Origin: Exiguobacterium aurantiacum
GTDB taxonomy: Bacteria > Bacillota > Bacilli > Exiguobacteriales > Exiguobacteriaceae
NCBI RefSeq assembly: GCF_001766415.1
Contig: NZ_MKXO01000011.1
Coordinates: 1-44,562 of the forward strand
Length of the DNA: 44,562 bases
Direction: 5' to 3'
Part shown: one piece after another, positions 20,745 to 30,635 of the stretch
How positions within the stretch are numbered: position 1 is the stretch's first letter
Layout of the letters: every line of letters starts with the position of its first letter
The notes under the pieces: generated by a model
The model's database searches: none
The model's input: the letters and a program-made list of their open reading frames with translations, nothing else
What the model was told of the DNA's origin: nothing
Translations under genes and position numbers: made by a program

Positions 20745-21686
20745 ATGGCTTCACAGAATACAGAAACAACTGATTTGACAACGGTAGCCGACCAGACGAT
20801 AGAAAACGTCAACCGTTTCGTCGCATACTTCCAAGATACCGAGATGTGGATTGCCCTCGGTATTAAATTGACTGGGGTCGTACTCATCATCGTAGCGCTC
20901 TACGTCGCGACAAGAATTTTGACGTCGATGGTTCAGCGTGTGTTCACGTTACGTAAAATCCATGAAGACAACATCGTGGCACAACGGCAAAATGAAACGT
21001 TGCTGAAATTGGCGCAAAACACGATCCGGTATGTGTTCGGGCTCATTATGATTTTGACCGTGCTCGGCCAGTTCGGGGTCAATATCGCCGGTTTGATCGC
21101 ATCGGCCGGGGTAGCCGGTCTCGCCATCTCGTTCGGTGCCCAAAACTTGGTCAAAGACGTCATCACAGGCGCGTTCATTATTTTTGAGAACCAGTACAAG
21201 AACGGGGACTATGTGAACTTGAACCAACAAGTCGACGGGACCGTCATCGAAGTCGGCATCCGGACGACGAAACTTAAAGGATTGAACGGACAAGTGACGA
21301 TCATTCCGAACGGTCAAATCATGCAAGTGACGAACTACTCGCTTGAGAACAGCGTCGCTGTCGTCGATATCGGGGTCGCTTATGAGGAAGAGGTAGAAGG
21401 GGTCGAAAAGGCGCTGAAAGAAATCGCGAAAGCGGTCGAGGCAAAGTATCACGATCTGTTCATCGAACCGATCACACTCGCCGGCGTGCAGTCGCTTGGA
21501 CCGTCGGAAGTCGTGTACCGTCTCATGGCCGAAGTGCCGCCGACGCAACATTTCGCGGCAGGCCGGATTTTGCATAAAGAGTTGAAGGCCGGACTTGATG
21601 AGCGCGGGATTGAAATTCCATATCCACGCACGGTCATGATGCCTCCAACGACTTCGACTAAAGGAGCGCCCGAAAATGCAGGCTAA
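20745..21686 (+). CDS. small-conductance mechanosensitive channel, MscS family
   Basis: A 313-residue channel that releases solutes on osmotic downshift. There are about three membrane helices (residues 35-60, 84-105 and 110-140). The last is the glycine/alanine-rich pore helix (IASAGVAGLAISFGAQNLVKD), followed by the beta domain (GDYVNLNQQVDGTVIEVG, TTKLKGLNGQVTIIPNGQI) and the C-terminal vestibule. It resembles Bacillus YkuT-type channels. Its last 11 bases overlap the next gene. The ATG is preceded by AGAGGTGA. Confidence 0.92.
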   Translation: MASQNTETTDLTTVADQTIENVNRFVAYFQDTEMWIALGIKLTGVVLIIVALYVATRILTSMVQRVFTLRKIHEDNIVAQRQNETLLKLAQNTIRYVFGLIMILTVLGQFGVNIAGLIASAGVAGLAISFGAQNLVKDVITGAFIIFENQYKNGDYVNLNQQVDGTVIEVGIRTTKLKGLNGQVTIIPNGQIMQVTNYSLENSVAVVDIGVAYEEEVEGVEKALKEIAKAVEAKYHDLFIEPITLAGVQSLGPSEVVYRLMAEVPPTQHFAAGRILHKELKAGLDERGIEIPYPRTVMMPPTTSTKGAPENAG

Positions 21687-21879
21687 ATCGTATGAGTTAA
21701 ACGATTTTGTAGAGATGAAGAAACCGCACGCTTGTCAGACGAACCGTTGGCAAGTCACACGGGTCGGGATGGACATCCGAATCAAATGTCAAGGCTGCGG
21801 AGCGAGCGTCTTAATGCCGCGACGTGACTTTGACAAACGTTTGAAAAAAGTGCTTAAACAAGAGAACGCCGCTGAATAA
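21676..21879 (+). CDS. yyzM: DUF951 family zinc-ribbon protein (YyzM)
   Basis: A 67-residue protein of the DUF951/YyzM family: a short N terminus, KKPHACQTNRW, the zinc-ligand-like CQGCG at mid-length and MPRRDFDKRLKK. Function is unknown. In Bacillota it typically sits between an MscS-type channel gene and ychF, as here. It overlaps mscS by 11 bases, so translation is probably coupled. The stop codon lies inside its own terminator hairpin. Confidence 0.9.
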   Translation: MQAKSYELNDFVEMKKPHACQTNRWQVTRVGMDIRIKCQGCGASVLMPRRDFDKRLKKVLKQENAAE

Positions 21880-21894
21880 GTGGCGTTCTTCTCT
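21861..21894 (+). terminator. mscS-yyzM terminator
   Basis: A hairpin AGAACGCC / GGCGTTCT with a TTCTCT tail, spanning the yyzM stop codon. Confidence 0.7.
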
Positions 21895-21910
21895 ATGTTG
21901 CAACCGTGAG

Positions 21911-21939
21911 TTGCGGTTTAATCGAGGACTATCTATAAT
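21911..21939 (+). promoter_or_regulatory. ychF promoter
   Basis: TTGCGG (21911-21916) and a perfect TATAAT (21934-21939) with a 17-base spacer, about 94 bases before the ychF start. A Noc-type palindrome lies in the leader. Confidence 0.78.
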
Positions 21940-21996
21940 TGTGAAGGATGTGACGGTGTGGTGTACTGAACGTACCCACTCCACAGACGGATCAAC

Positions 21997-22010
21997 ATTT
22001 CCCGGGAAAC
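21997..22010. other. Noc-binding site (NBS)
   Basis: ATTTCCCGGGAAAC matches the Bacillus Noc-binding palindrome ATTTCCCGGGAAAT at 13 of 14 positions. It lies 23 bases before the ychF start codon, about 11.3 kb from the origin. Confidence 0.8.
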
Positions 22011-22032
22011 ACCGGATGAGGAGGAAATATAA

Positions 22033-23133
22033 GTGGGATTAACAGCAGGAATCGTCGGGTTACCGAACGTCGGGAAATCGACATTATTTAACGCCATCAC
22101 GCAAGCAGGTGTAGAAGCGGCCAACTATCCGTTTGCTACAATCGACCCGAACGTCGGAGTCGTCGAAGTACCGGACGCGCGTTTGGACCGGTTGACGGAA
22201 CTCGTCAAACCGAAGAAGACGGTACCGACAGCGTTCGAATTTACAGATATCGCTGGAATCGTCAAAGGAGCATCAAAAGGAGAAGGGCTCGGGAACAAGT
22301 TCCTAGCCAACATCCGTGAAGTGGACGCGATTTGCCAAGTCGTCCGTTGTTTTGAAGATGACAACATCACCCACGTCGCCGGTAAAGTATCGCCGATCGA
22401 TGACATCACGACAATCAACCTCGAGCTCATCTTGGCGGACCTCGAACTTGTCGACAAGCGCATCACGCGCGTTCAAAAAATGGTGAAGTCAAAAGATAAA
22501 GGGGCCGCCCAAGAACTTGAAGCACTCGAGATCGTTCAAGCGGTCCTCGAATCAGAGCGCCCGGCCCGTGTAGCCGAATTGACGGAAGACCAACTCGCGA
22601 TCGTCAAACACTTCCAACTGTTGACGATGAAACCGATGCTTTACGTCGCGAACGTGAGCGAAGACGAAGTCGCAGACTCGGACAACAACAAGTACGTGCA
22701 AGCCGTACGTGAACACGCCGCGACGGAAGATGCGAAAGTGATCGTCATCTGCGCGCGCATCGAGGAAGAAATTTCTGAGCTTGAGCCAGAAGAGCGCCTT
22801 GAGTTCTTACAAGACCTCGGGATTGAAGAGTCTGGCCTCGATCAGCTGATCCATGCCGCGTACTCGACGCTAGGTCTCGCCACATACTTCACGGCAGGTG
22901 AGAAAGAAGTCCGTGCTTGGACGTTCAAACAAGGGATGAAGGCTCCTCAGTGTGCCGGCGTCATCCATTCGGATTTTGAGCGCGGATTCATCCGGGCAGA
23001 AGTCGTCTCGTACGAAGACTTGTCGGCTGCCGGCAACATGACGCTCGTCAAAGAGCAAGGCAAGTTGCGTTCAGAAGGTAAAGAATATGTGTTCGAAGAT
23101 GGCGACGTAGTCACGTTCCGCTTCAACGTTTAA
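22033..23133 (+). CDS. ychF: redox-regulated ATPase YchF
   Basis: A 366-residue Obg-family P-loop protein that binds ATP and associates with ribosomes. The G-motifs are [15 protein letters not shown] and [20 protein letters not shown]. It has the long coiled-coil insert and the C-terminal TGS domain ([19 protein letters not shown], ending FRFNV). The start is GTG, 8 bases after AGGAGG. It is the first gene of a ychF / rpsF-ssb-rpsR neighbourhood seen throughout Bacillales. Confidence 0.97.
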   Translation: MGLTAGIVGLPNVGKSTLFNAITQAGVEAANYPFATIDPNVGVVEVPDARLDRLTELVKPKKTVPTAFEFTDIAGIVKGASKGEGLGNKFLANIREVDAICQVVRCFEDDNITHVAGKVSPIDDITTINLELILADLELVDKRITRVQKMVKSKDKGAAQELEALEIVQAVLESERPARVAELTEDQLAIVKHFQLLTMKPMLYVANVSEDEVADSDNNKYVQAVREHAATEDAKVIVICARIEEEISELEPEERLEFLQDLGIEESGLDQLIHAAYSTLGLATYFTAGEKEVRAWTFKQGMKAPQCAGVIHSDFERGFIRAEVVSYEDLSAAGNMTLVKEQGKLRSEGKEYVFEDGDVVTFRFNV

Positions 23134-23203
23134 GACATTTCCTTGAAACGTATTGTAAAATGCGAATAAGTTTGATAGTATATTATGACGTGAGTAAAAC
23201 AAT

Positions 23204-23250
23204 TGTTTGCTCCTTGCTCCTGCAACCGGTAGGAGCCGCTAGTCCAAGAG
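23204..23250 (+). ncRNA. putative rpsF operon leader (S6:S18-binding element)
   Basis: In the 130-base gap before rpsF, GCTCCT (23216-23221) pairs with AGGAGC (23231-23236) around GCAACCGGT, with a second CCG right after the stem. The known autoregulatory leader of rpsF operons is a hairpin with a bulged CCG motif mimicking the S6:S18 site on 16S rRNA. Position and CCG placement fit; the fold was judged by eye. Confidence 0.5.
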
Positions 23251-23263
23251 GAGGTGAAAGATA

Positions 23264-23551
23264 ATGCGTAAATATGAACTACTTTACATTATCCGTCCAT
23301 CAGTTGATGAGGAAGCTAAAAAAGCGTTGGTTGAACGTTTTAACAACGTCATCACTGAAAACGGAGGTACTGTTGAAAAAACAACAGATATGGGTAAACG
23401 TCGTTTCGCTTACGAGATCAACAAAATGCGCGAAGGATACTATGTTCTTCTTAGCATCACTGCTGAACCTAAAGCGATCCAAGAAACAGAGCGTCTCATG
23501 AAGATCTCTGATGACGTTGTCCGTCAAATGACAACTAAAGATGAGCGTTGA
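23264..23551 (+). CDS. rpsF: 30S ribosomal protein S6
   Basis: A 95-residue S6 beginning MRKYELLYIIRPSVDEE, with the family stretch GKRRFAYEINKMREGYY. It forms a heterodimer with S18, encoded two genes downstream. The ribosome site is very strong (GAGGAGGTGA). It is the first gene of rpsF-ssb-rpsR and probably autoregulated through the leader. Confidence 0.98.
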   Translation: MRKYELLYIIRPSVDEEAKKALVERFNNVITENGGTVEKTTDMGKRRFAYEINKMREGYYVLLSITAEPKAIQETERLMKISDDVVRQMTTKDER

Positions 23552-23588
23552 TTCTTGACGCTTCATATTGTGAAAGGGGAGCTTTGAG

Positions 23589-24116
23589 ATGATTAACCGA
23601 GTTGTGTTAGTTGGTCGATTGACACGCGATCCAGAAATGCGTTATACGCAGAGCGGAATCGCCGTAACTCGCTTCACTCTCGCTTGCGATCGTCCATTTA
23701 CTGGACAAGATGGGAAGCGTGAGGCGGACTTTATTGATTGTGTCGTTTGGCGCAAACAAGCAGAGAACGTGGCGCAATATTTGAAAAAAGGCAGCATGGC
23801 CGGCGTAGACGGTCGCCTTCAAATCAGTAGTTACGAGGGTCAAGATGGCCAACGTCGTTACCGGGCAGAAGTCGTAGCAGATAGCGTACGCTTCCTTGAA
23901 CCACGCGGTGCCTCAGCGCAACGTGATACAGCACCAGCGGGAGATGTTTTCGGTGGTGGTGAGTCAAGTGGATCAGGATGGGGCGCAGCCGCTTCTTCGA
24001 CTTCATCTCAGTCCTCAAACCAATCTTCAAACCAATCTTCAAACAAAGGTTTTGAAGCAGATCCGTTCTCGGGTGGCGGCAAAATCGACTTATCGGATGA
24101 CGATCTACCATTTTGA
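23589..24116 (+). CDS. ssb: single-stranded DNA-binding protein
   Basis: A 175-residue SSB with an N-terminal OB fold ([33 protein letters not shown]) over about 105 residues. A glycine/serine-rich linker containing an imperfect SNQS repeat follows. The acidic tip DDDLPF recruits replication and repair partners. It lies between rpsF and rpsR as in Bacillus ssbA. Confidence 0.98.
   Translation: MINRVVLVGRLTRDPEMRYTQSGIAVTRFTLACDRPFTGQDGKREADFIDCVVWRKQAENVAQYLKKGSMAGVDGRLQISSYEGQDGQRRYRAEVVADSVRFLEPRGASAQRDTAPAGDVFGGGESSGSGWGAAASSTSSQSSNQSSNQSSNKGFEADPFSGGGKIDLSDDDLPF
24015..24044 (+). repeat. 12-bp tandem repeat in the ssb linker
   Basis: TCAAACCAATCT occurs twice in tandem with a partial third copy, encoding [11 protein letters not shown] in the disordered SSB linker. 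The unit keeps the frame, so copy number can vary without breaking the protein. Confidence 0.85.
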
Positions 24117-24157
24117 TCGCGTCGATTCGAAACTAAACTAATAAAGGAGGTCTTCAC

Positions 24158-24388
24158 ATGGCACGTCGTCCAGGAGGTCGTCGTCGTCGTAAAGTATGTT
24201 TCTTTACGTCGAACAACATCACTCATATCGATTATAAAGACGTAGAATTGCTCAAGCGCTTCGTTTCAGAGCGTGGGAAAATTCTTCCACGTCGTGTGAC
24301 CGGTACTTCAGCGAAATACCAACGTCCACTTACTGTCGCTATCAAGCGTTCACGTCAAATGGCTTTGCTTCCATACGTTGCAGAGTAA
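24158..24388 (+). CDS. rpsR: 30S ribosomal protein S18
   Basis: A 76-residue basic protein starting [19 protein letters not shown] and containing the S18 core ([32 protein letters not shown]). It pairs with S6 in the platform of the small subunit. The single CFF cysteine suggests the zinc-independent form. The ribosome site is AAAGGAGG. It ends the rpsF operon. Confidence 0.98.
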   Translation: MARRPGGRRRRKVCFFTSNNITHIDYKDVELLKRFVSERGKILPRRVTGTSAKYQRPLTVAIKRSRQMALLPYVAE

Positions 24389-24398
24389 TGTTTGACAC

Positions 24399-24430
24399 AC
24401 GGCTTATCCTTTGGGGTAAGTCGTTTTTTT
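24399..24430 (+). terminator. rpsF-ssb-rpsR terminator
   Basis: A hairpin (ACGGCTTATCC / GGGTAAGTCGT with G-U pairs) followed by seven T, just after rpsR. Confidence 0.88.
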
Positions 24431-24505
24431 GTTTTCTGTCTCCACGTAGGAGTGTAAGTGAAACCGGCAGATATGGTATGATAGAGCAGAAACCATTTAG
24501 ACATC

Positions 24506-24524
24506 ATGAGTGCTCGGCACTCAT
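24506..24524 (+). promoter_or_regulatory. hairpin next to the gdpP ribosome site
   Basis: A perfect 8-bp stem ATGAGTGC / GCACTCAT with a TCG loop, followed at once by TTTTAGGAGG, the gdpP ribosome binding site. It could be a weak attenuator or a translation-control hairpin; only the structure is seen. Confidence 0.45.
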
Positions 24525-24538
24525 TTTAGGAGGCACAC

Positions 24539-26530
24539 ATGCACAGTGGTGAAGCAATAACATCAGTGAAGAACCAATACGCACGTTACGCGATTCCGTA
24601 TGTGATTGGAATGCTCGTTTCGTTAGGATTGGCGTTCTACAGCATTGTGGCGGCAATCACCCTGTTCGTGGGCACGCTGATCTTCTTCACGTATCAGCAA
24701 GTGACGATCCGGCGAGAACGCAAAGCGTGGGAACGTTATGTCCACTCGCTCTCACATCGGATTGAGGATGTCGGCAAAGAAGCGCTCACGAGTATGCCGA
24801 TCGGGATTCTAATATTCGATGAGACCCGGCGCATCAGTTGGTTCAATGAACAGTCCCGACTCATCTTTGAACTTGAGATGGAACTGGGCATCTCGATCGA
24901 CTCGATTCATTCGGCCTTTACGGAGTTGATCGAGGAGGAAGAGGACGAGGCGACGATTGAAGTCGGGGACCGTGTATACCGTGTCCTGTACAATAAGGAA
25001 TATCAAACGCTGTACTTGTTCGATATGACGGACGAGGCGGAGATTGAACAGAAGTACTCTGAAACGCAGACAGTGATCGGCGTCCTCTACTTAGACAACT
25101 ACGATGAGATGTCGACTGCCGTCGATGAACAGGTCCGCAGCGAAATCAACCGCCGTGTGACCGTTCTCTTGAACCAGTGGGCGCAAAAATATCACATTTA
25201 TATGCGGCGGACGGCTGCCGACCGGTTTTTCCTCGTCATGAACGAACGAACGCTCTCGGAACTCGAGAACAATCGCTTCTCGATTCTTGATGAGGTACGG
25301 GAAGCGACGAAGGAACATAAAATTCCGCTCACGCTCTCGATCGGTATCGGCTGCGGCGAGACGACGCTGACCGAACTCGGCAACTTGTCCCAATCGAGCC
25401 TCGATTTAGGGCTCGGACGCGGCGGTGACCAAGTCGTCGTCAAACGTCATAACGGAAAAGTCCGCTTCTTCGGCGGCAAGACGAATCCGACCGAGAAACG
25501 GACGCGGGTACGTGCCCGCGTCATCTCGAACTCGATGCGTGATTTGATTCGAGAGTCGAGCCGTGTCCTCATCATGGGACATAAAAACCCGGATATGGAT
25601 TCGCTCGGCGCATCGATTGGAATCATGAAGCTCGCTGAGTTTGTCGGTCGTGAGGCGTACGTCGTCATCCCGGCCGGCGAGACGAGTGTCGGGATTCAAC
25701 GGCTCGTCCATGAAGTCGAGAATGATGAAGACTTGTACAGCCGCTTTTTGACGGAGTTTGAGGCGCAACCGCTCATCGATGACCAGACACTTCTCGTCAT
25801 CGTCGACACGCATCGTCCCTCACTCGTCATCTCACGGGATCTTTTAGACCGGGCCGAACGAGTCGTCGTCATCGACCATCATCGTCGTGGCGAAGAGTTT
25901 ATCGAGGACCCGGTGCTCGTCTACATGGAACCTTACGCGTCGTCGACGTGTGAACTCGTGACAGAGTTGATTGAATATCAAGCGGGTACCCGCAAACTGT
26001 CGATTTTAGAGGCGACGTCGCTCCTTGCCGGAATCATGGTCGATACGAAAGGGTTCACGCTCCGGACCGGGTCGCGGACGTTTGATGCCGCTTCATTCCT
26101 CCGGATTCAAGGAGCGGACACCGTGCTCGTCCAACATTTCATGCGGCAAGACCTCGATTCTTATATCGAACAGTCGCATATTCTAGAGAATACCGACATT
26201 TATGCAGGCGGTATGGCAATCGCGGTCGCTTCAGACGACGAGGCCCATCATCAAGTGTTGATCGCCCAATCGGCGGACCAACTCCTGAACATGGAAGGCG
26301 TCAAGGCGTCGTTCGTCATCGCCATCTTGCCAGACGGTCGGACCGGAATCAGTGCCCGTTCGCTCGGTGACGTCAACGTTCAAGTCATCATGGAGATGCT
26401 CGACGGAGGCGGCCACTTGACGAACGCGGCCACGCAGTTGAACGTGGGTCGCGACGAGGCGAAGCAGCTTTTAAAAGAAGCGATCGATCATTACACGACA
26501 GATGAAAACGAGGGAGAGGAATCGGAATGA
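24539..26530 (+). CDS. gdpP: cyclic-di-AMP phosphodiesterase GdpP
   Basis: A 663-residue membrane enzyme that cleaves c-di-AMP. It has two N-terminal membrane helices (about residues 17-55), a PAS-like segment, and a degenerate GGDEF domain in which the GGDEF signature is not conserved. The DHH domain ([14 protein letters not shown] near 347, VVIDHHRRG near 446) is followed by DHHA1 with [12 protein letters not shown] near 621. Its stop overlaps the rplI start by 4 bases. The gene has a hairpin against its ribosome site. The call is secure from domain order and synteny (yybT-rplI-dnaC). Confidence 0.96.
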   Translation: MHSGEAITSVKNQYARYAIPYVIGMLVSLGLAFYSIVAAITLFVGTLIFFTYQQVTIRRERKAWERYVHSLSHRIEDVGKEALTSMPIGILIFDETRRISWFNEQSRLIFELEMELGISIDSIHSAFTELIEEEEDEATIEVGDRVYRVLYNKEYQTLYLFDMTDEAEIEQKYSETQTVIGVLYLDNYDEMSTAVDEQVRSEINRRVTVLLNQWAQKYHIYMRRTAADRFFLVMNERTLSELENNRFSILDEVREATKEHKIPLTLSIGIGCGETTLTELGNLSQSSLDLGLGRGGDQVVVKRHNGKVRFFGGKTNPTEKRTRVRARVISNSMRDLIRESSRVLIMGHKNPDMDSLGASIGIMKLAEFVGREAYVVIPAGETSVGIQRLVHEVENDEDLYSRFLTEFEAQPLIDDQTLLVIVDTHRPSLVISRDLLDRAERVVVIDHHRRGEEFIEDPVLVYMEPYASSTCELVTELIEYQAGTRKLSILEATSLLAGIMVDTKGFTLRTGSRTFDAASFLRIQGADTVLVQHFMRQDLDSYIEQSHILENTDIYAGGMAIAVASDDEAHHQVLIAQSADQLLNMEGVKASFVIAILPDGRTGISARSLGDVNVQVIMEMLDGGGHLTNAATQLNVGRDEAKQLLKEAIDHYTTDENEGEESE

Positions 26531-26970
26531 AAGTCATTTTAAAAGTAGATGTTAAAGGTCAAGGACAGGCAGGGGACGTGAAAAACGTCGCCGATGCTTA
26601 CGCAAAAAACGTACTCTTCAAGCAAAACTTGGCAGTCGAGGCGACACCAGGCAACTTGAAGGCGTTTCAAGCGAAAGAACGCCGTGCCGAGGAAGCAGCC
26701 GAAGAAGAGCTGAAAGCCGCGCAACAGTTGAAAGACAAGCTTGAAAAAGAGACAATCGTCGTCAAGACGAAATCAGGCGAAGGCGGCCGTGTCTTCGGCT
26801 CGGTAACGAGCAAACAGATCGGTGAAGCGCTCAAAGGGATGGGCTACAAGATCGATAAGCGTAAAATCGAACTTGAACATCCAATCAAAGCGCTCGGTTT
26901 CACAAAAGTGCCCGTGAAGTTGCACCATGACGTCACGGCACTGTTAAACGTACATGTTCAAGAAGCTTGA
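26527..26970 (+). CDS. rplI: 50S ribosomal protein L9
   Basis: A 147-residue L9 with an N-terminal RNA-binding domain ([21 protein letters not shown]), a long connecting helix rich in Glu/Lys/Ala and the C-terminal domain ([21 protein letters not shown]). It starts inside the gdpP stop (ATGA overlap), so translation is likely coupled. Confidence 0.98.
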   Translation: MKVILKVDVKGQGQAGDVKNVADAYAKNVLFKQNLAVEATPGNLKAFQAKERRAEEAAEEELKAAQQLKDKLEKETIVVKTKSGEGGRVFGSVTSKQIGEALKGMGYKIDKRKIELEHPIKALGFTKVPVKLHHDVTALLNVHVQEA

Positions 26971-26987
26971 AGGCGAGGTAGAAACGA

Positions 26988-28340
26988 ATGAGTGATGCGA
27001 TTCAAGTCAATACTCCGCCACATAGCGTTGAGGCGGAACAAGCCGTCCTTGGGGCAGTTATTCTCGATTCTGACCGGCTGATCACGGCCTCGGAACGAGT
27101 CGACCCGGACGACTTTTATCGTGTCAGCCATCAACGGATCTTCGAAGCGATGCTGAAGATCAACGACCGCGGGGAACTCGTCGACTTGGTCACGCTCAGT
27201 TCGGAGCTCCAATCACAAGGAATCCTCGATGAGATCGGTGGATTGAACTACTTGGCCGAAATCGCCGAGGCGGTTCCTGCCATCGGGAACATCGGGTACT
27301 ATTTGAACGTCGTCGATCAAAAGGCGGCGCTCCGGCGTCTCATCCGGACGGCGACGAATATCGTCTCGGACGGATACGAGCGTCAAGACGAAGTCGATGC
27401 GGTCCTATCTGATGCCGAGCGAAACATTTTAAAAGTTTCGCAGCGGAAAGGCCAATCGAGTTTCCATTCGATCGGTTCGGTTTTGTCGGATGCCTATTCG
27501 ACGATCGAGAAGCTGCATCAATCGAGCGGTGAGATCACGGGGATCGCGACCGGCTTTAGTGACCTCGACAAGATGACGGCCGGGTTCCAGCGTAACGACC
27601 TCATCATCGTGGCCGCCCGTCCTTCTGTCGGGAAGACGGCCTTCGCCCTCAATATCTCGCAAAACGTCGCCGTCCGTACGGGCGAGAACGTCGCCATCTT
27701 TAGTCTTGAGATGGGTGCCGAACAACTCGTCATGCGGATGCTCTGTGCGGAAGGCAATATCGACGCGCAGCGTCTGCGGACCGGGCGACTCGAGTCTGAG
27801 GACTGGGGACGGCTGTCGCTCGCGATGTCGTCGTTATCACAGGCCGGTATCTTTATCGACGATACACCAGGTCTTCGCGTCAACGAGATTCGGGCCAAAT
27901 GCCGCCGCTTGAAGCAAGAGTACGGTCTCGGCATGATCATGATCGACTACTTGCAGCTCATTGTCGGGACCGGCAAGCCGGGCGAGAACCGGCAACAAGA
28001 AGTCTCTGAGATCTCGCGTACGCTCAAAGCGATCGCCCGGGAACTCCAAGTACCGGTCATCGCCTTGTCGCAGCTCTCGCGTGGCGTAGAGAGCCGTCAA
28101 GACAAACGGCCGATGATGTCGGATATTCGGGAATCCGGAGCGATCGAGCAAGATGCCGATATCGTCGCCTTCTTGTACCGGGACGACTATTACGATAAAG
28201 AGAGTGAAGATGCCAACACGATCGAGATCATTATCGCCAAACAGCGTAACGGTCCGACCGGGACGGTCAAACTCTCGTTCCGGAAAGAGTACAACAAGTT
28301 CGTCAACATGGAGACGCAAGCCTTCGCACCACCGATGTGA
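26988..28340 (+). CDS. dnaC: replicative DNA helicase (DnaB family, DnaC in Bacillus)
   Basis: The 450-residue hexameric helicase of the replication fork. The N-terminal primase-binding domain begins PPHSVEAEQAVLGAVILD. The RecA-like domain has Walker A ARPSVGKTAFALN, Walker B MIMIDYLQLI and the conserved SQLSRGVESR and SDIRESGAIEQDAD stretches. It follows rplI as in Bacillus and is closed by a terminator overlapping its stop. Confidence 0.97.
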   Translation: MSDAIQVNTPPHSVEAEQAVLGAVILDSDRLITASERVDPDDFYRVSHQRIFEAMLKINDRGELVDLVTLSSELQSQGILDEIGGLNYLAEIAEAVPAIGNIGYYLNVVDQKAALRRLIRTATNIVSDGYERQDEVDAVLSDAERNILKVSQRKGQSSFHSIGSVLSDAYSTIEKLHQSSGEITGIATGFSDLDKMTAGFQRNDLIIVAARPSVGKTAFALNISQNVAVRTGENVAIFSLEMGAEQLVMRMLCAEGNIDAQRLRTGRLESEDWGRLSLAMSSLSQAGIFIDDTPGLRVNEIRAKCRRLKQEYGLGMIMIDYLQLIVGTGKPGENRQQEVSEISRTLKAIARELQVPVIALSQLSRGVESRQDKRPMMSDIRESGAIEQDADIVAFLYRDDYYDKESEDANTIEIIIAKQRNGPTGTVKLSFRKEYNKFVNMETQAFAPPM

Positions 28341-28358
28341 GATCGGTGGTGTTTTTTT
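28327..28358 (+). terminator. gdpP-rplI-dnaC terminator
   Basis: A hairpin CACCACCGAT / ATCGGTGGTG with a run of seven T, spanning the dnaC stop codon. Confidence 0.92.
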
Positions 28359-28392
28359 GTAGAATCGGGGAAATAGTAATTGAATGCGAGTC

Positions 28393-28436
28393 AATAACGA
28401 ACGAAAGGGTAATACATAAAATTATCGTTCGGTATT
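28393..28436. promoter_or_regulatory. PurBox pair (PurR operator) of purA
   Basis: Two inverted copies of the Bacillus PurBox (AWWWCCGAACWWT): AATAACGAACGAA at 28393-28405 and, on the minus strand, AATACCGAACGAT at 28436-28424, 18 bases apart. The pair lies immediately upstream of the purA -35 hexamer, the arrangement used by the repressor PurR, which is relieved by PRPP. Confidence 0.82.
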
Positions 28437-28439
28437 AGG

Positions 28440-28468
28440 TTGACTTTCTGAAGTGGCAAGTGTACACT
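28440..28468 (+). promoter_or_regulatory. purA promoter
   Basis: TTGACT (28440-28445) and TACACT (28463-28468) with a 17-base spacer, just downstream of the PurBox pair and about 45 bases before the start codon. Confidence 0.78.
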
Positions 28469-28513
28469 TACCAATGGTTTGAACAGAACGTTTATCTACA
28501 AGGAGGATTCATT

Positions 28514-29803
28514 ATGTCATCAGTAGTCGTAGTGGGAACGCAGTGGGGCGATGAAGGAAAAGGGAAGATCACCGATTTCTTGTCTAAACAAGCCGACGTC
28601 GTCGCGCGTTATCAAGGGGGAGACAACGCTGGTCATACGATCGTCTTCAATGATACGAAGTATAAACTTCACTTGATTCCATCGGGGATCTTCTATTCGG
28701 ACAAGACATGTGTCATCGGGAACGGAATGGTCGTCAACCCGAAGTCACTCATTACAGAGCTTGCATACTTACATGAGCGCGGCGTGAGCACGGACAACCT
28801 CCGCATCTCAAACCGGGCCCACGTCATCTTGCCGTATCACCAGCTTCAAGACAAGCTTGAAGAAGATGCGAAAGGTGACGCGAAAGTCGGGACGACACTC
28901 AAAGGGATCGGCCCTTGTTACATGGACAAAGCGGCACGGATCGGGATCCGGATCGCTGACCTGCTCGACAAGGAAGTGTTCGCCGAGAAACTGAAGACGG
29001 TCCTCGCAATCAAAAACCGGATGTTCGTCAAGATGTATGAAGTCGACGCGGTCGAGTTCGATGATATCTTTGAAGAATACTATGCTTACGGCCAACAGTT
29101 TGCCAAGTACGTGTGTGATACATCGGTCGTGTTGAACGATGCGCTCGACGAAGAACAGAAAATCCTATTCGAAGGCGCACAAGGTGTGCTGTTAGACATC
29201 GATCACGGGACGTACCCGTTCGTCACATCGTCGAACGCGGCGTCAGGCGGGGTATCGAGCGGTGCCGGAATCGGACCTTCGAAGATCGACCACGTCGTCG
29301 GCGTCTGTAAAGCGTACACGTCGCGCGTCGGAGACGGCCCGTTCCCGACCCAGCTCGATGACGAAATCGGTCACATGATCCGTGAAGTCGGTAAGGAGTA
29401 CGGTACGACGACAGGACGTCCGCGCCGTGTCGGTTGGTTCGACTCGGTCGTCGTCCGCCACTCGCGTCGTGTCAGCGGCATCACTGACCTATGCCTCAAC
29501 TCGATCGACGTGTTGACAGGTCTTGAGACGCTTAAAATTTGTACGGCGTACGAGTACGAAGGCAAGCTCCTCGATGAGTACCCGCCTAACTTCCGCGTCC
29601 TCGAGAAGTGTGAGCCGGTGTTTGAAGAGCTCCCGGGCTGGACGGAAGACATCACAGGGGTCCGCAAGTTCGAAGACTTGCCGGTGAACGCACAGCGCTA
29701 TGTCAAGCGCATCGAAGCGTTGACGGGCATCGAACTGTTGACGTTCTCGGTCGGACCGGCGCGTGAACAGACAGTCATCTTGCGTGACATCTACGAAGCA
29801 TAA
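28514..29803 (+). CDS. purA: adenylosuccinate synthetase
   Basis: A 429-residue GTP-dependent enzyme joining IMP and aspartate, the first committed step to AMP. Family signatures are [47 protein letters not shown] and the C-terminal [10 protein letters not shown]. Start at ATG 28514 after AAGGAGG; the open frame upstream is leader. Single-gene unit with its own promoter, PurR operator and terminator. Confidence 0.98.
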   Translation: MSSVVVVGTQWGDEGKGKITDFLSKQADVVARYQGGDNAGHTIVFNDTKYKLHLIPSGIFYSDKTCVIGNGMVVNPKSLITELAYLHERGVSTDNLRISNRAHVILPYHQLQDKLEEDAKGDAKVGTTLKGIGPCYMDKAARIGIRIADLLDKEVFAEKLKTVLAIKNRMFVKMYEVDAVEFDDIFEEYYAYGQQFAKYVCDTSVVLNDALDEEQKILFEGAQGVLLDIDHGTYPFVTSSNAASGGVSSGAGIGPSKIDHVVGVCKAYTSRVGDGPFPTQLDDEIGHMIREVGKEYGTTTGRPRRVGWFDSVVVRHSRRVSGITDLCLNSIDVLTGLETLKICTAYEYEGKLLDEYPPNFRVLEKCEPVFEELPGWTEDITGVRKFEDLPVNAQRYVKRIEALTGIELLTFSVGPAREQTVILRDIYEA

Positions 29804-29807
29804 GACT

Positions 29808-29830
29808 AAGAGCCCTCGCGGCTCTTTTTT
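29808..29830 (+). terminator. purA terminator
   Basis: A short stable hairpin AAGAGCC / GGCTCTT with a T-run, just after purA. Confidence 0.88.
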
Positions 29831-29921
29831 CATTTCCGTGGAAATGGACCACGCTTTCTAACCCATTGAAAAAGAGTTACAATAGGACGTGTACGTTTAA
29901 CGATAGAGGAGGACTCACTGA

Positions 29922-30632
29922 ATGGATCGTACGATTTTAGTGGTAGATGACGAACAACCAATCGCTGATATATTGAAGTTTAAACTTGAAAAAGAGGGCT
30001 ATGTCGTCCACGTCGCTTATGACGGGGAAGAGGCACTCGTGAAAGTCGAGGAGGTCAAACCTGATTTGATCTTGCTCGACATCATGCTCCCGCTCAAAGA
30101 CGGCATGGAAGTGTGTCGTGAAGTGCGTAAGAAGTATGATATGCCGATCATCATGTTGACGGCGAAAGACTCGGAGATCGACAAAGTACTCGGCCTCGAA
30201 CTCGGCGCCGACGACTACGTCACGAAGCCGTTCAGCTCACGCGAGCTCTTAGCCCGCGTCAAAGCGAACATGCGTCGTCACGCGACGGCACCGGCTGTCG
30301 AAGCGAAAGGCGCCAACGCGAACGATATCGTGATCGGTGACTTGACGATTCATCCGGATTCATACATGGTCACGAAACGTGAAGAGAAGATTGAACTGAC
30401 ACACCGTGAATTCGAGCTCATCCATTACCTGGCCCAAAACATCGGCCAAGTGATGACGCGCGAGCATTTGCTTCAGACGGTGTGGGGTTACGACTACTTC
30501 GGAGACGTGCGTACGGTCGACGTTACGGTCCGCCGTTTGCGGGAGAAGGTCGAAGACAGCCCGAGCACGCCGACGTATATTATTACGCGCCGCGGTGTCG
30601 GGTACTATTTAAAAGCGGGAGAAGAAGACTAA
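29922..30632 (+). CDS. walR: response regulator WalR
   Basis: A 236-residue OmpR-type regulator essential in most Bacillota for cell-wall hydrolase control. The receiver domain has VVDDEQ, the phospho-acceptor aspartate in LILLDIMLP and TAKDSE. The C-terminal winged helix has [17 protein letters not shown] and [13 protein letters not shown]. It heads walRKHIJ-htrA. TACAAT at 29877-29882 is a possible -10, but the matching -35 is weak. The ribosome site is GAGGAGG. Confidence 0.97.
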   Translation: MDRTILVVDDEQPIADILKFKLEKEGYVVHVAYDGEEALVKVEEVKPDLILLDIMLPLKDGMEVCREVRKKYDMPIIMLTAKDSEIDKVLGLELGADDYVTKPFSSRELLARVKANMRRHATAPAVEAKGANANDIVIGDLTIHPDSYMVTKREEKIELTHREFELIHYLAQNIGQVMTREHLLQTVWGYDYFGDVRTVDVTVRRLREKVEDSPSTPTYIITRRGVGYYLKAGEED

Positions 30633-30635
30633 ACG

